Source: Treponema sp.
GTDB lineage: Bacteria > Spirochaetota > Spirochaetia > Treponematales > Treponemataceae
DNA: 64,000 nt
Direction of reading: 5' to 3'
Assembly (NCBI GenBank): GCA_016286535.1
Contig: JAEESZ010000001.1
Span: forward strand, 1 to 64,000
Below the pieces are notes generated by a model. That model was not told the origin of the DNA, searched no databases, and saw nothing but the letters and a program-made list of their open reading frames with translations. This document shows, one piece after another, positions 34,412 through 41,963 of the stretch. Each line of letters opens with the position of its first letter. Position 1 is the first letter of the stretch. Position numbers and translations under genes: made by a program.

Positions 34412-34891
34412 ATGGAAATTTATGATTATTCATTCGATGCCAGAGATGGCAGCAAGGTTAGTATGCAGGATTACAAGAACAAGGTCCTTTTAATTGTAAA
34501 CACCGCAACAGGCTGTGGATTTACTCCACAGTATAAAGGTTTACAGGAACTTTATGATAAATATAAAGATCAGGGATTTGAAATTCTTGATTTTCCTTGT
34601 AATCAGTTTGCAAATCAGGCACCAGGTTCTGATGAAGAAATTCACACCTTCTGTACAGGTAGATTCGGAATTACCTTCCCTCAGTTTGCAAAAATTGATG
34701 TAAATGGAAAAGATGAAGCACCTTTATATACTTATTTGAAAAAAGAAAAGAAAGGCATTATCGGTTCTTCAATTAAATGGAATTTCACGAAATTCTTAGT
34801 TTCTAAAAATGGTAAAGTTATTAAACGCTTTGCCCCAACAGACGAACCAGCTTCAATTGATGCTTACATCAAAAAGGAACTTGAAGCATAA
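34412..34891 (+). CDS. Glutathione peroxidase-family thiol peroxidase
   Basis: The protein has 159 residues. VNTATGCGFTPQYKGL holds the peroxidatic Cys35 (Cys, not selenocysteine). FPCNQFANQAPG gives the conserved Gln, and KWNFTKFLVSKNG gives the Trp and Asn of the tetrad. It reduces organic or hydrogen peroxide in the cytoplasm, probably with thioredoxin. A good GGAGG lies 8 nt upstream. It is divergent from an OhrR-like repressor with operator sites around its promoter, and ends in a strong terminator. Confidence 0.94.
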   Translation: MEIYDYSFDARDGSKVSMQDYKNKVLLIVNTATGCGFTPQYKGLQELYDKYKDQGFEILDFPCNQFANQAPGSDEEIHTFCTGRFGITFPQFAKIDVNGKDEAPLYTYLKKEKKGIIGSSIKWNFTKFLVSKNGKVIKRFAPTDEPASIDAYIKKELEA

Positions 34892-34907
34892 GACTTCTTA
34901 AAAAAAA

Positions 34908-34940
34908 AAGAGCTCCGTTTATTCACGGAGCTCTTATTAT
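34908..34940 (+). terminator. Intrinsic terminator after the peroxidase gene
   Basis: AAGAGCTCCGT (34908-34918) pairs perfectly with ACGGAGCTCTT (34925-34935) around a 6-nt loop. It is followed by a T-rich stretch and preceded by an A-run, so it could act in both directions. Confidence 0.85.
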
Positions 34941-34953
34941 ATTCAATGAAAAA

Positions 34954-35007
34954 CTAGAATGAACCAGCTACGGCTACAGCGCACGCAACGGTACAAGTCG
35001 CAACCTT
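34954..35007 (-). pseudogene. Remnant 3' end of a second GGGtGRT gene
   Basis: Read leftward from about 35004 to the TAG at 34954, this stretch gives VATCTVACAVAVAGSF and a stop. The last 13 residues are identical to the C-terminus of the GGGtGRT protein encoded at 35090-36127. Of the 14 codons compared (13 plus stop), 12 differ at synonymous positions. It is therefore not a recent copy but the tail of a diverged, once selected gene. The upstream part is replaced by a hairpin-rich segment (35000-35081). Confidence 0.75.
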
Positions 35008-35081
35008 CGGTTGCTTCACGAGTTTCCGCTAAAGCGAAAACTCGCACGGCTGCCCAGTAGCCAATTCTACTTTCAGTAGAA
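35000..35081. repeat. Cluster of short palindromes between the remnant and the intact gene
   Basis: GCAACC (35000-35005) / GGTTGC (35009-35014); CGAGTTTCCGCT (35019-35030) / AGCGAAAACTCG (35033-35044), 12 bp with one mismatch and a 2-nt loop; TTCTAC (35065-35070) / GTAGAA (35076-35081). The order and style match the cluster at 15287-15351. Confidence 0.75.
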
Positions 35082-35089
35082 ACTAAAAA

Positions 35090-36127
35090 TTAGAAAGAGC
35101 CAGCAACTGCAACTGCACAGGCTACTGTGCAGCCTACCATAGGGTTGTTACCCATTCCCATGAAGCCCATCATTTCTACGTGTGCTGGAACTGAAGAAGA
35201 TCCTGCAAACTGAGCGTCTGAGTGCATACGACCAAGAGTATCAGTAAATCCGTAAGAAGCTGGACCTGCAGCCATATTATCTGGATGAAGTGTACGACCA
35301 GTACCACCACCAGAAGCTACAGAGAAGTATTTTTTACCTGCAAGAAGTCTTTCTTTCTTGTAAGTACCAGCTACAGGATGCTGGAAACGAGTTGGGTTTG
35401 TAGAGTTTCCTGTAATAGATACATCAACATCTTCGTGCCACATGATTGCAACACCTTCGCGAACATCGTCAGCACCGTAGCACTTTACGATAAGGCGGTC
35501 AGGGTTTGAACCATAAGGAACTTCCTTAACAATCTTAAGAGCCTTGTCTGTACCTTCGCCGTTGAAATAATCAAATTCAGTCTGAACGTATGTAAAGCCG
35601 TTGATACGTGAAATAATCTGAGCAGCGTCTTTTCCAAGACCGTTCAAAATAACGCGGAGCTTGTTCTTGCGAACTTTGTTAGCGTTAGCAGCGATTTTAA
35701 TAGCACCTTCAGCAGCAGCGAAAGATTCGTGACCTGCCAAGAATGCGAAACACTGTGTTTCTTCAGAAAGAAGACGAGCACCAAGGTTTCCATGACCAAG
35801 ACCAACTTTACGGTCATCAGCTACAGAACCTGGCAGACAGAAAGCCTGAAGTCCTTTACCAATGTTTGCTGCAGCTGTAGAACCAGATTTATCACCAGTT
35901 TTTTCAGCTTCTTTAATAGCAATTGCAGAGCCAAGTACATAAGCCCATTTTGCGTCTTCAAAACAAATCTGCTGTGTTGACTGACAGATTTCGTATGGAT
36001 CAAATCCACGAGCTTTACAAAGATCGCGGGCTTCGTTTAAACCAGCCTCGCCTTCTTTGAAACCATATTCTTTAAGAGCCTTATTCACCTGAGGAATGCG
36101 GCCTTCAAAATCTTCAAATAATGCCAT
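35090..36127 (-). CDS. GGGtGRT family protein
   Basis: The protein has 345 residues. It contains the defining SGGGTGRTLHP motif (about 270-282), with GLGHGNLGARLLSEETQCFAFLAGHE and GNSTNPTRFQHPVAGTYKKE also typical. Several conserved Cys residues lie near the N-terminus (DLCKAR, EICQSTQQIC). There is no signal sequence. The family is named but not functionally known. It is regularly found beside a NifU-like scaffold, as here, where that gene ends 21 nt upstream, which suggests a part in iron-sulfur or sulfur chemistry. The C-terminus (CTVACAVAVAGSF) is duplicated as a remnant at 34954-35007. Confidence 0.9.
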   Translation of the reverse strand: MALFEDFEGRIPQVNKALKEYGFKEGEAGLNEARDLCKARGFDPYEICQSTQQICFEDAKWAYVLGSAIAIKEAEKTGDKSGSTAAANIGKGLQAFCLPGSVADDRKVGLGHGNLGARLLSEETQCFAFLAGHESFAAAEGAIKIAANANKVRKNKLRVILNGLGKDAAQIISRINGFTYVQTEFDYFNGEGTDKALKIVKEVPYGSNPDRLIVKCYGADDVREGVAIMWHEDVDVSITGNSTNPTRFQHPVAGTYKKERLLAGKKYFSVASGGGTGRTLHPDNMAAGPASYGFTDTLGRMHSDAQFAGSSSVPAHVEMMGFMGMGNNPMVGCTVACAVAVAGSF

Positions 36128-36148
36128 AATTCAATTTCCTCCTGCGAC

Positions 36149-36850
36149 TTACTCTTTTCTAGGGTCGATCAACTTAACCATACCCTGATCAGCTGTTACA
36201 CGACCATAGTGTGTGCGTGCACCTGCAATAGCTTCTTCAGCTGGTTTTCCAGCCTTAAGAGCGTCCATAAGTTTACCAAAGTTGATACAGTTGTAACCGA
36301 TAATCTGATTGTCTTTGTCGATTGCACATGTTTCAACATAACCTTCAGTCATTTCAAGATAGCGAGGACCTGTTTTGCGTGTAGCAAACATTGTTCCAAC
36401 CTGAGAGCGGAGGTTCTTTCCGAGGTCTTCAAGAGATGCACCAACTTTAAGTCCGTCTTTTGAGTAAGCTGACTGTGTACGACCGTAAACAATCTGCATA
36501 AAGAGTTCGCGCATAGCAGTATTGATAGCATCACAAACTAAGTCTGTGTTTAATGCTTCAAGTAAAGTTTTTCCAATGAGGATTTCAGAAGCCATAGCAG
36601 CTGAGTGAGTCATACCAGAACAACCGATTGTTTCTACTAATGCTTCTTCAATAATTCCGTTCTTTACATTTAAAGAAAGTTTGCAGGCACCCTGCTGTGG
36701 TGCACACCAACCGATTCCGTGTGTAAATCCAGATACATCTTCAATTTTTTTTACCTTTACCCATTCTCCTTCTTCAGGAATTGGGGCAGGTCCATGATAT
36801 GCGCCTTTTGCCAAAGGACACATATGTTCCACTTCTGCAGTGTATGTCAT
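36149..36850 (-). CDS. NifU/IscU-like iron-sulfur scaffold protein
   Basis: The protein has about 233 residues from the ATG at 36850, which has AGGAG 6 nt upstream; an upstream in-frame start would add an unlikely Phe/Tyr-rich tail. The IscU-like features are GIGWCAPQQGACKL, VETIGCSGMTHSAAMASEI and a third Cys-bearing segment (YVETCAID, YNCINFGK). These Cys residues would hold a transient cluster. It is a longer variant than housekeeping IscU and is paired with the GGGtGRT gene. A promoter, TTGAAA-N17-TATTTT on the minus strand (36883-36911), precedes it. Confidence 0.85.
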   Translation of the reverse strand: MTYTAEVEHMCPLAKGAYHGPAPIPEEGEWVKVKKIEDVSGFTHGIGWCAPQQGACKLSLNVKNGIIEEALVETIGCSGMTHSAAMASEILIGKTLLEALNTDLVCDAINTAMRELFMQIVYGRTQSAYSKDGLKVGASLEDLGKNLRSQVGTMFATRKTGPRYLEMTEGYVETCAIDKDNQIIGYNCINFGKLMDALKAGKPAEEAIAGARTHYGRVTADQGMVKLIDPRKE

Positions 36851-36882
36851 GTTTTGCTCCTGATTAAAATATATATATTGAT

Positions 36883-36911
36883 AAAATATCACTTAGTTAT
36901 AGATTTTTCAA
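36883..36911 (-). promoter_or_regulatory. Promoter of the NifU-like/GGGtGRT operon
   Basis: Minus-strand TTGAAA (36906-36911), 17-nt spacer, TATTTT (36883-36888). The start would be near 36876, leaving a leader of about 26 nt with AGGAG. Confidence 0.6.
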
Positions 36912-37016
36912 TATTAAAGAGATTCATACAATTAAACAAGAGAAGTTCTATTTTGCCCCGGGCTTCACAAGGGTAAAATTATCATCGTAAATAAAATATT
37001 TTTAAGGAGTAATTTG

Positions 37017-38201
37017 ATGAATAATTTTAGTTTTTTTAGTCCTACAAAGTTTGTTTTCGGAAAAGACAGCGAAAATGAAGCTGGTTCTCTGGTAAAAGAA
37101 TTTGGCGGCAGTAAAGTTCTCCTTCATTTTGGAGGGAAATCTGCAGAAAAATCAGGTTTGCTTGGCCGGGTCAGAGCTTCCTTAAAAAAAGCAGGTATAG
37201 ATTTTATTGAACTGGGAGGCGTACACCCTAACCCTCTTGATGATCTTGTTTATAAAGGAATAGAGCTTTGTAAGAAAAATAACGTAGACTTTATTCTTGC
37301 CGTAGGCGGCGGTTCTGTTATTGACAGTGCAAAGGCAATTGCTTTAGGTGTCTGCTATGAGGGAGATTTCTGGGATTTTTACAGCTATGTTGCACAGCCA
37401 AAGGCAGCCCTTCCGGTTGCAACCATTCTTACAATTGCAGCTGCCGGTTCGGAAGGTTCTCCGGATTCAGTTATTACAAAAAAAGACGGAATGATTAAAC
37501 GCGGTTACGGAAACGATTTACTAAGACCAAAGTTTTCTATTTTGAACCCGGCCTTAACACAAACTCTTCCGGCCTATCAGACCGCCTGTGGTGCAACAGA
37601 TATTATGGCACATGTCTGTGAACGCTATTTTACAAACACTAAAAATGTAGAAACTACAGACCGCTTATGTGAAGCAGTTCTTCTTGCAATGATTCACGAA
37701 GCACCAAAAGTAATTGCAAATCCAGATGATTACGAAGCCCGTGCAAATATCATGTGGGCAGGAATGGTTGCTCATAATAACATCGTCGGTGTTGGCCGCG
37801 ACCAGGACTGGAACAGTCATGGAATTGAACATGAACTTTCAGGTCTTTATGACTGCGCACACGGAGCAGGTCTTGCAGTAATTATGCCGGCCTGGATGGA
37901 ATTTGTTTACAAGCACGATGTTATGCGTTTTGCACAGTGGGCCTGTCGTGTATGGGGCTGCAAGATGGATTTTGCAGATCCTGAAGCTACCGCCCGCGAG
38001 GGTATCTGCCGCTTCCGCGAGTTTTTACACAGCATCGGTATGCCAATTAACTTTGCAGAACTTGGTGCAAAGGAAGAAGATATTCCTACCCTAGTAAAGA
38101 AGTTTGGTTTACCGGAGGGCGGAAGAACCGGAGGATTTGTGAAGTTGAGTTCTGATGACATCGCGGAAATCTACAGAATCGCGGCTAAGGCTAGTCTGTA
38201 A
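37017..38201 (+). CDS. Iron-containing alcohol dehydrogenase (BDH-like)
   Basis: The protein has 394 residues from the ATG at 37017, with AAGGAG 7 nt upstream; a TTG one codon earlier is less likely. Type III ADH motifs: FVFGKDSE, VGGGSVIDSAKAI for NAD(P), then the metal ligands in GATDIMAHVCERYF and HGIEHELSGLYDCAHGAGLAVIMPAWM. It is closest in pattern to NADPH-dependent butanol/aldehyde dehydrogenases such as YqhD and BdhA, which remove reducing power during fermentation in the cytoplasm. It is followed by a palindromic repeat element and an epimerase gene. Confidence 0.94.
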   Translation: MNNFSFFSPTKFVFGKDSENEAGSLVKEFGGSKVLLHFGGKSAEKSGLLGRVRASLKKAGIDFIELGGVHPNPLDDLVYKGIELCKKNNVDFILAVGGGSVIDSAKAIALGVCYEGDFWDFYSYVAQPKAALPVATILTIAAAGSEGSPDSVITKKDGMIKRGYGNDLLRPKFSILNPALTQTLPAYQTACGATDIMAHVCERYFTNTKNVETTDRLCEAVLLAMIHEAPKVIANPDDYEARANIMWAGMVAHNNIVGVGRDQDWNSHGIEHELSGLYDCAHGAGLAVIMPAWMEFVYKHDVMRFAQWACRVWGCKMDFADPEATAREGICRFREFLHSIGMPINFAELGAKEEDIPTLVKKFGLPEGGRTGGFVKLSSDDIAEIYRIAAKASL

Positions 38202-38209
38202 AAACAAAT

Positions 38210-38313
38210 GGGCGTGCCGGCAGCAAGCTGCCGTCGGGCTATCCGGGGTTCCGCTACCGCTTCATTCGCGGACAAGCCGCGAACGGCTACGCCGCCCCTA
38301 CAATCCCTCACGC
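38210..38313. repeat. 104-bp GC-rich palindromic intergenic element
   Basis: The unit starts GGGCGTGCCGG and ends CTACAATCCCTCACGC; GCGTG (38212-38216) and CACGC (38309-38313) are inverted ends. Inside are two perfect hairpins: CGGCAGC (38218-38224) / GCTGCCG (38227-38233) and TTCGCGG (38265-38271) / CCGCGAA (38277-38283). Its base composition is far from the AT-rich surroundings. From memory it resembles intergenic elements in some Bacteroidetes and Treponema genomes with the same GGGCGTGCC and CCCTCACGC ends. Confidence 0.75.
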
Positions 38314-38337
38314 ATCAAAAAAATTATTGGAGAATCT

Positions 38338-39351
38338 ATGAAAGCTCTATTCATTGGTGGAACCGGCACCATCAGTATGGCAATTTCAAAATTGCTGCTG
38401 GAAAAAGGCTGGGAACTCTATCTTATAAACCGTGGAAACCGTAATAATGATCCCCGCTTAAAGGGTGCTCATTTTATTACAGTTGATATAAATGACGAGG
38501 CTGCAGCCAGTTCTAAACTTGCAGGCATGACTTTTGACGTGGCCTGCGACTTTATTGGCTTTGTGCCTTCCCAGCTGGAGAGGGACTACCGCCTGCTTAA
38601 GGGCAAAGTAAGACAGTTTATGTACATTTCCTCTGCATCAGCCTACCAGAAGCCCTGTTCCAACTATGTAATCAGCGAAAAAACTCCCCTGGCAAATCCT
38701 TACTGGGAGTATTCACGAAACAAAATTGCCTGCGAAGATTATCTTATGAAGCTTTACCGTGAAGAAAATTTTCCGGTAACAATAATACGACCAAGCCACA
38801 CTTATGATGAGAGATCTGTTCCGCTTGGAGTTCATGGAGATAAGGGAAGCTGGCAGGTTGTAAAAAGAATCAAAGAAGGAAAGCCTGTAATTATTCACGG
38901 GGATGGAACAAGCCTCTGGACAATCACCCACAATTCAGACTTTGCAAAAGGCTTTGTCGGATTAATGGGAAACATTCATGCAATTGGCGAAGCCGTTCAG
39001 ATTATGAGTGATGAAAGCGTAACCTGGAATCAGATTTATCAGTGCATTGCAGGCTCTCTTGGCGTGGAACTTAAACCGGTTTACGTTTCTTCATGGTATC
39101 TTGCAAATCACGCTGAATATGCCCCCTGCAAAACTTATGACTTTACAGGAAGTCTTATTGGAGACAAGGCTAACTCAGTAGTTTTTGACTGCAGTAAATT
39201 AAAAAGCCTGGTTCCGGACTTTCTTGCAACAAAACGTGCAGATCAGGGAATAAAGGAAACTGTAGAATATATACTTTCCCACACGGAATGCCAGACAGAA
39301 GATCCTGACTTTGATAAGTGGTGTGATGGAATAATTGAAAGGATGAAATAG
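38338..39351 (+). CDS. NAD-dependent epimerase/dehydratase-family protein
   Basis: The protein has 337 residues from the ATG at 38338, which has GGAGA just upstream. The frame stays open far to the left through the repeat element, but that part is not coding in style. The Rossmann motif is LFIGGTGTISMAI, followed by VDIND, YISSASAYQK with Ser, and WEYSRNK as YxxxK. IIRPSHTYDER is typical of extended SDRs. It probably acts on a nucleotide sugar or related substrate, which cannot be named. The gene is separated from the upstream alcohol dehydrogenase by the 38210-38313 element. Confidence 0.88.
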   Translation: MKALFIGGTGTISMAISKLLLEKGWELYLINRGNRNNDPRLKGAHFITVDINDEAAASSKLAGMTFDVACDFIGFVPSQLERDYRLLKGKVRQFMYISSASAYQKPCSNYVISEKTPLANPYWEYSRNKIACEDYLMKLYREENFPVTIIRPSHTYDERSVPLGVHGDKGSWQVVKRIKEGKPVIIHGDGTSLWTITHNSDFAKGFVGLMGNIHAIGEAVQIMSDESVTWNQIYQCIAGSLGVELKPVYVSSWYLANHAEYAPCKTYDFTGSLIGDKANSVVFDCSKLKSLVPDFLATKRADQGIKETVEYILSHTECQTEDPDFDKWCDGIIERMK

Positions 39352-39642
39352 AAACAAGATATAAAAGATGAAAAGGATTTTAAGGATAGGACAGATGTAA
39401 GCCGATTTTTTCGATGAAGCTAAACAGGCCCGCTGTCGCGGCCCTGTTTTTAACGCTTCTTCGATTATCGGCAGCTCGCATAGTCTCGCTGCTTGAGCGG
39501 TTCTTTCGATGAACCTAAATGTGTAAGGCCGCTGGCGGCCGGTGTTCTATAGCAGGGCGTTAAAAAAATTGCACCGCAATTTTTAGCCCTACTACTATCC
39601 CGCTGTCGCAGCTCGTTTTTTAACGGATTTTCGATGTTACGC
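39352..39642. repeat. 291-bp intergenic region with imperfect direct repeats and palindromes
   Basis: Two 37-bp copies starting CCCGCTGTCGC and ending TTCGAT (39429-39465 and 39599-39635) agree at 30 of 37 positions and lie exactly 170 bp apart. A second motif, TTYTTTCGATGAASCTAAA, occurs at 39406-39424 and 39501-39519. Palindromes include GGCCGC...GCGGCC and AAAAATTGC (39564-39572) / GCAATTTTT (39576-39584). The region separates the convergent epimerase and argG genes. No credible gene is seen in it. Confidence 0.75.
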
Positions 39643-40908
39643 TTATTCAGTAGGACGTTTTTTGAAGCTCTTGCTTTCAATAATAGCCTGACCTTCGCCA
39701 ACCTGCTGTTCCATCATAGCGCGAACTTTTAATGGAAGTCCGAACAAAGTGATGAAACCTTCTGCATCTTTATGGTTATAAAGTTCACCAGTTGTAAATG
39801 ATGCAATTGATTCATTATAGAGACTGTATTTTGAGCCAGAACCTGCACCACGGATAGCACCTTTAATAAGTTTTACTTTTGCCCATCCTGTTACAGTTTC
39901 TTCTGTCTTATTTACAAAGGCCATAAGGCTGTCGAACAAAGTTGTAAACCATTTTCCGTCATAAATAAGTTCACCAATCTTGATAGCAATCTGCTGTTTG
40001 TAGTGGTAAGTATCGCGGTCAAGACAGATATGATCCATCATTCTGTGGGCAAAGTAAAGGATTGCTCCACCTGGAGTTTCGTAAACACCACGGCTCTTCA
40101 TACCAACGCAGCGGTTTTCGCAGATATCAACAAGACCAACTCCGTTTCTTCCGCCAATTACGTTGAGTTCATTCAAAAGATCGAGAGAAGACATTTTTTT
40201 ACCATTTAGAGCAACAGGAATTCCTTTTTCAAACTCAATAGTAACATATTCACCCTCATCTGGAGCTTCTTCTGGAACTACAGTATTTTTAAGCATGTGC
40301 TTATAGTTTGGTTCATTTTCTGTTTTTTCAAGTTCAAGACCTTCGTGGCTTAAGTGCCAGATATTTTCATCACGTGAATAAGACTGGTCTTTTTTCATTG
40401 GAACTTCGAGTCCGCGGTCTTCAAGATATTTGATTTCTGCTTCGCGGCTGTCCATATTCCATTTGTCATCACGCCATGCAGCAATTACTTTTAAGTCTGG
40501 AGCAAAAGCTTTAATTGCAAGCTCAAAACGAACCTGGTCATTACCCTTTCCGGTTGCACCATGACAGATTGCAACAGCACCTTCCTGACGTGCATATTCA
40601 ACAAGGATTTTTCCAATAAGTGGACGGGCAGTAGAAGTTCCTAAAAGATATTCATCTTCGTAAACAGCATTAGCTTTAACAGCAGGCCAGATGTATTCTT
40701 CAATATATTCCTGACGGGCATCTACAACATAACATGCAGAAGCACCGGTTTTTAGGGCACGTGCTTTAATTGCAGCCCAGTCATCTCCCTGTCCAACGTC
40801 AATGCAGACAGCGATTACTTCATAATCATAATTTTCTTTTAACCATGGAATGATAACTGTTGTATCAAGTCCACCAGAATAAGCAAGAACTACTTTATCT
40901 TTTGCCAT
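39643..40908 (-). CDS. argG: Argininosuccinate synthase
   Basis: The protein has 421 residues from the ATG at 40908, preceded by AGGAGG; an upstream in-frame start would add ten unlikely residues. It opens KVVLAYSGGLDTTVIIPWL, the ATP-binding P-loop-like motif, then CIDVGQGDDW, GATGKGNDQVRFELA, VIAAWRDDKW and GRNGVGLVDICENR. It joins citrulline and aspartate in arginine synthesis. No argH is in this window. The promoter carries two ArgR-like boxes. Its 3' end touches the direct-repeat region. Confidence 0.97.
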   Translation of the reverse strand: MAKDKVVLAYSGGLDTTVIIPWLKENYDYEVIAVCIDVGQGDDWAAIKARALKTGASACYVVDARQEYIEEYIWPAVKANAVYEDEYLLGTSTARPLIGKILVEYARQEGAVAICHGATGKGNDQVRFELAIKAFAPDLKVIAAWRDDKWNMDSREAEIKYLEDRGLEVPMKKDQSYSRDENIWHLSHEGLELEKTENEPNYKHMLKNTVVPEEAPDEGEYVTIEFEKGIPVALNGKKMSSLDLLNELNVIGGRNGVGLVDICENRCVGMKSRGVYETPGGAILYFAHRMMDHICLDRDTYHYKQQIAIKIGELIYDGKWFTTLFDSLMAFVNKTEETVTGWAKVKLIKGAIRGAGSGSKYSLYNESIASFTTGELYNHKDAEGFITLFGLPLKVRAMMEQQVGEGQAIIESKSFKKRPTE

Positions 40909-40973
40909 AATAACCTCCTGTGTAAGCCCGCCCTTCAAATCTGGCGGAACTCTACAGCAATTTGACTTTAATT

Positions 40974-41022
40974 ATTGCATAAATATACAGAAAATATACA
41001 GTTTAGTGCAAAATTATGCAAT
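40974..41022 (-). promoter_or_regulatory. argG promoter with two ArgR-box-like palindromes
   Basis: On the minus strand TTGCAC (41006-41011), an 18-nt spacer, then TATATT (40982-40987). TGCATAAATATACA (40976-40989) covers the -10 and TGCAAAATTATGCA (41007-41020) covers the -35. Their centres are 31 bp apart, three helical turns. Outer ATTGCATAA and TTATGCAAT are perfect inverted copies. ARG boxes of ArgR are AT-rich 14-18-bp palindromes that occur in pairs, so repression by arginine is likely. Confidence 0.6.
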
Positions 41023-41031
41023 AGGGAGGGA

Positions 41032-41934
41032 TTAATTCCGCTTTTCTACAGCAGTGAAAACCAGAGGATAAAGATAAGTGATGGCAAAAAAGATGAGGAA
41101 GTATTTTACCAGGTGGGCGAAGTGGGCGCCGAGGAAGGCAAAAATCTTACTGCCAATTATATAAAAAGGCACAAGAATAAGCATACCTATGACTACTCTT
41201 AAAACTTTTCTTTTTACACTAACTTCATTTGTAAAGTTTAAGAATTTTCTTTCCAGAGCCCAGCCGGTCAAAAGACCGCAAATCATACCGCAGGAAGAAT
41301 AGCAGTCAGTTATTAAAGGGTAAGCGTCTTCTACGTTATAAGGTTTAAAAACCAGAAAGGCAAGAACCAGTAAGGAAATTACACAGCCTGCAAGGCAGAG
41401 AATACCTGTTTTATTCTGATTTTTTCCATACCATAAAAGACTTAAATTAAGAGAAATTGTTGTTACCGCTGCAATCAATATAGCTATAACAACATCTTTC
41501 ATTGTATGACAACCAAGCCAGTTTCTTGAAAAAGCTGTAAGAAGGATTAAGATATAACAAAGGGCAACCAGCCATTTTCTTTTTTTCTGCCATACAGAAA
41601 TTCCACAGAAAACTGAGGCTGCTGTAACCGTATGACCACTTGGGAAAGAAAAACCTGTTGCACCTGCTTCTGCAAGGGCATCTACATGAAGGCGGGAATC
41701 TAAAAGCCAGGGCCGGGGAATACAGGCTATATTTTTTACTGTCTGATTTATTGAATAAGAAAAGACATAACCCATTCCGATAATAATTCCCTGCTCCTTA
41801 TTTATGGACCAGTAAATTACGGCAATTAATGCAACTGCGCAGGGAATTATAATTTCAGATATAAATAAAAAACAATAGTTGAGCAGAGCCGGACCTGCTT
41901 CCCGGATGCTCTGAAGTGCATATAAATAATCCAT
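41032..41934 (-). CDS. PAP2-family membrane phosphatase
   Basis: The protein has 300 residues with about seven to eight membrane segments. The PAP2 motif is complete: KNIACIPRP (KxxxxxxRP), FPSGH, and SRNWLGCHTMKDV (SRxxxxxHxxxD). It removes phosphate from a membrane lipid such as phosphatidate or undecaprenyl pyrophosphate at the outer face of the inner membrane. The gene lies upstream of argG but with its own 123-nt gap and the argG promoter between. The lipid substrate is not readable from sequence. Confidence 0.93.
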   Translation of the reverse strand: MDYLYALQSIREAGPALLNYCFLFISEIIIPCAVALIAVIYWSINKEQGIIIGMGYVFSYSINQTVKNIACIPRPWLLDSRLHVDALAEAGATGFSFPSGHTVTAASVFCGISVWQKKRKWLVALCYILILLTAFSRNWLGCHTMKDVVIAILIAAVTTISLNLSLLWYGKNQNKTGILCLAGCVISLLVLAFLVFKPYNVEDAYPLITDCYSSCGMICGLLTGWALERKFLNFTNEVSVKRKVLRVVIGMLILVPFYIIGSKIFAFLGAHFAHLVKYFLIFFAITYLYPLVFTAVEKRN

Positions 41935-41963
41935 ATTTATATTCTAGCATAAAACTATTTCTT

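Noticed and set aside
34500-34520. Selenocysteine (TGA) in the glutathione peroxidase active site
   Set aside because: The codon in the ATGCGFT motif is TGT (Cys), and the frame has no internal TGA.
38155-38337. Longer N-terminus for the epimerase-family protein
   Set aside because: The extra 61 residues overlap the alcohol dehydrogenase gene and run through the GC-rich repeat. The Rossmann start (MKALFIGGTG) with GGAGA upstream fits the ATG at 38338.
39440-39565. Possible integron attC site, because TTTTTAACGC and GCGTTAAAA face each other across ~110 bp
   Set aside because: The inner left and right boxes show no complementarity, the terminal bases do not fit the attC core, and no integrase or cassette-like gene is present. 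The repeat pattern explains the motif better.
39465-39701. 78-codon leftward frame overlapping the end of argG
   Set aside because: It lies in the repeat region and in a different frame of argG; its product is low-complexity and basic, with no start signal.
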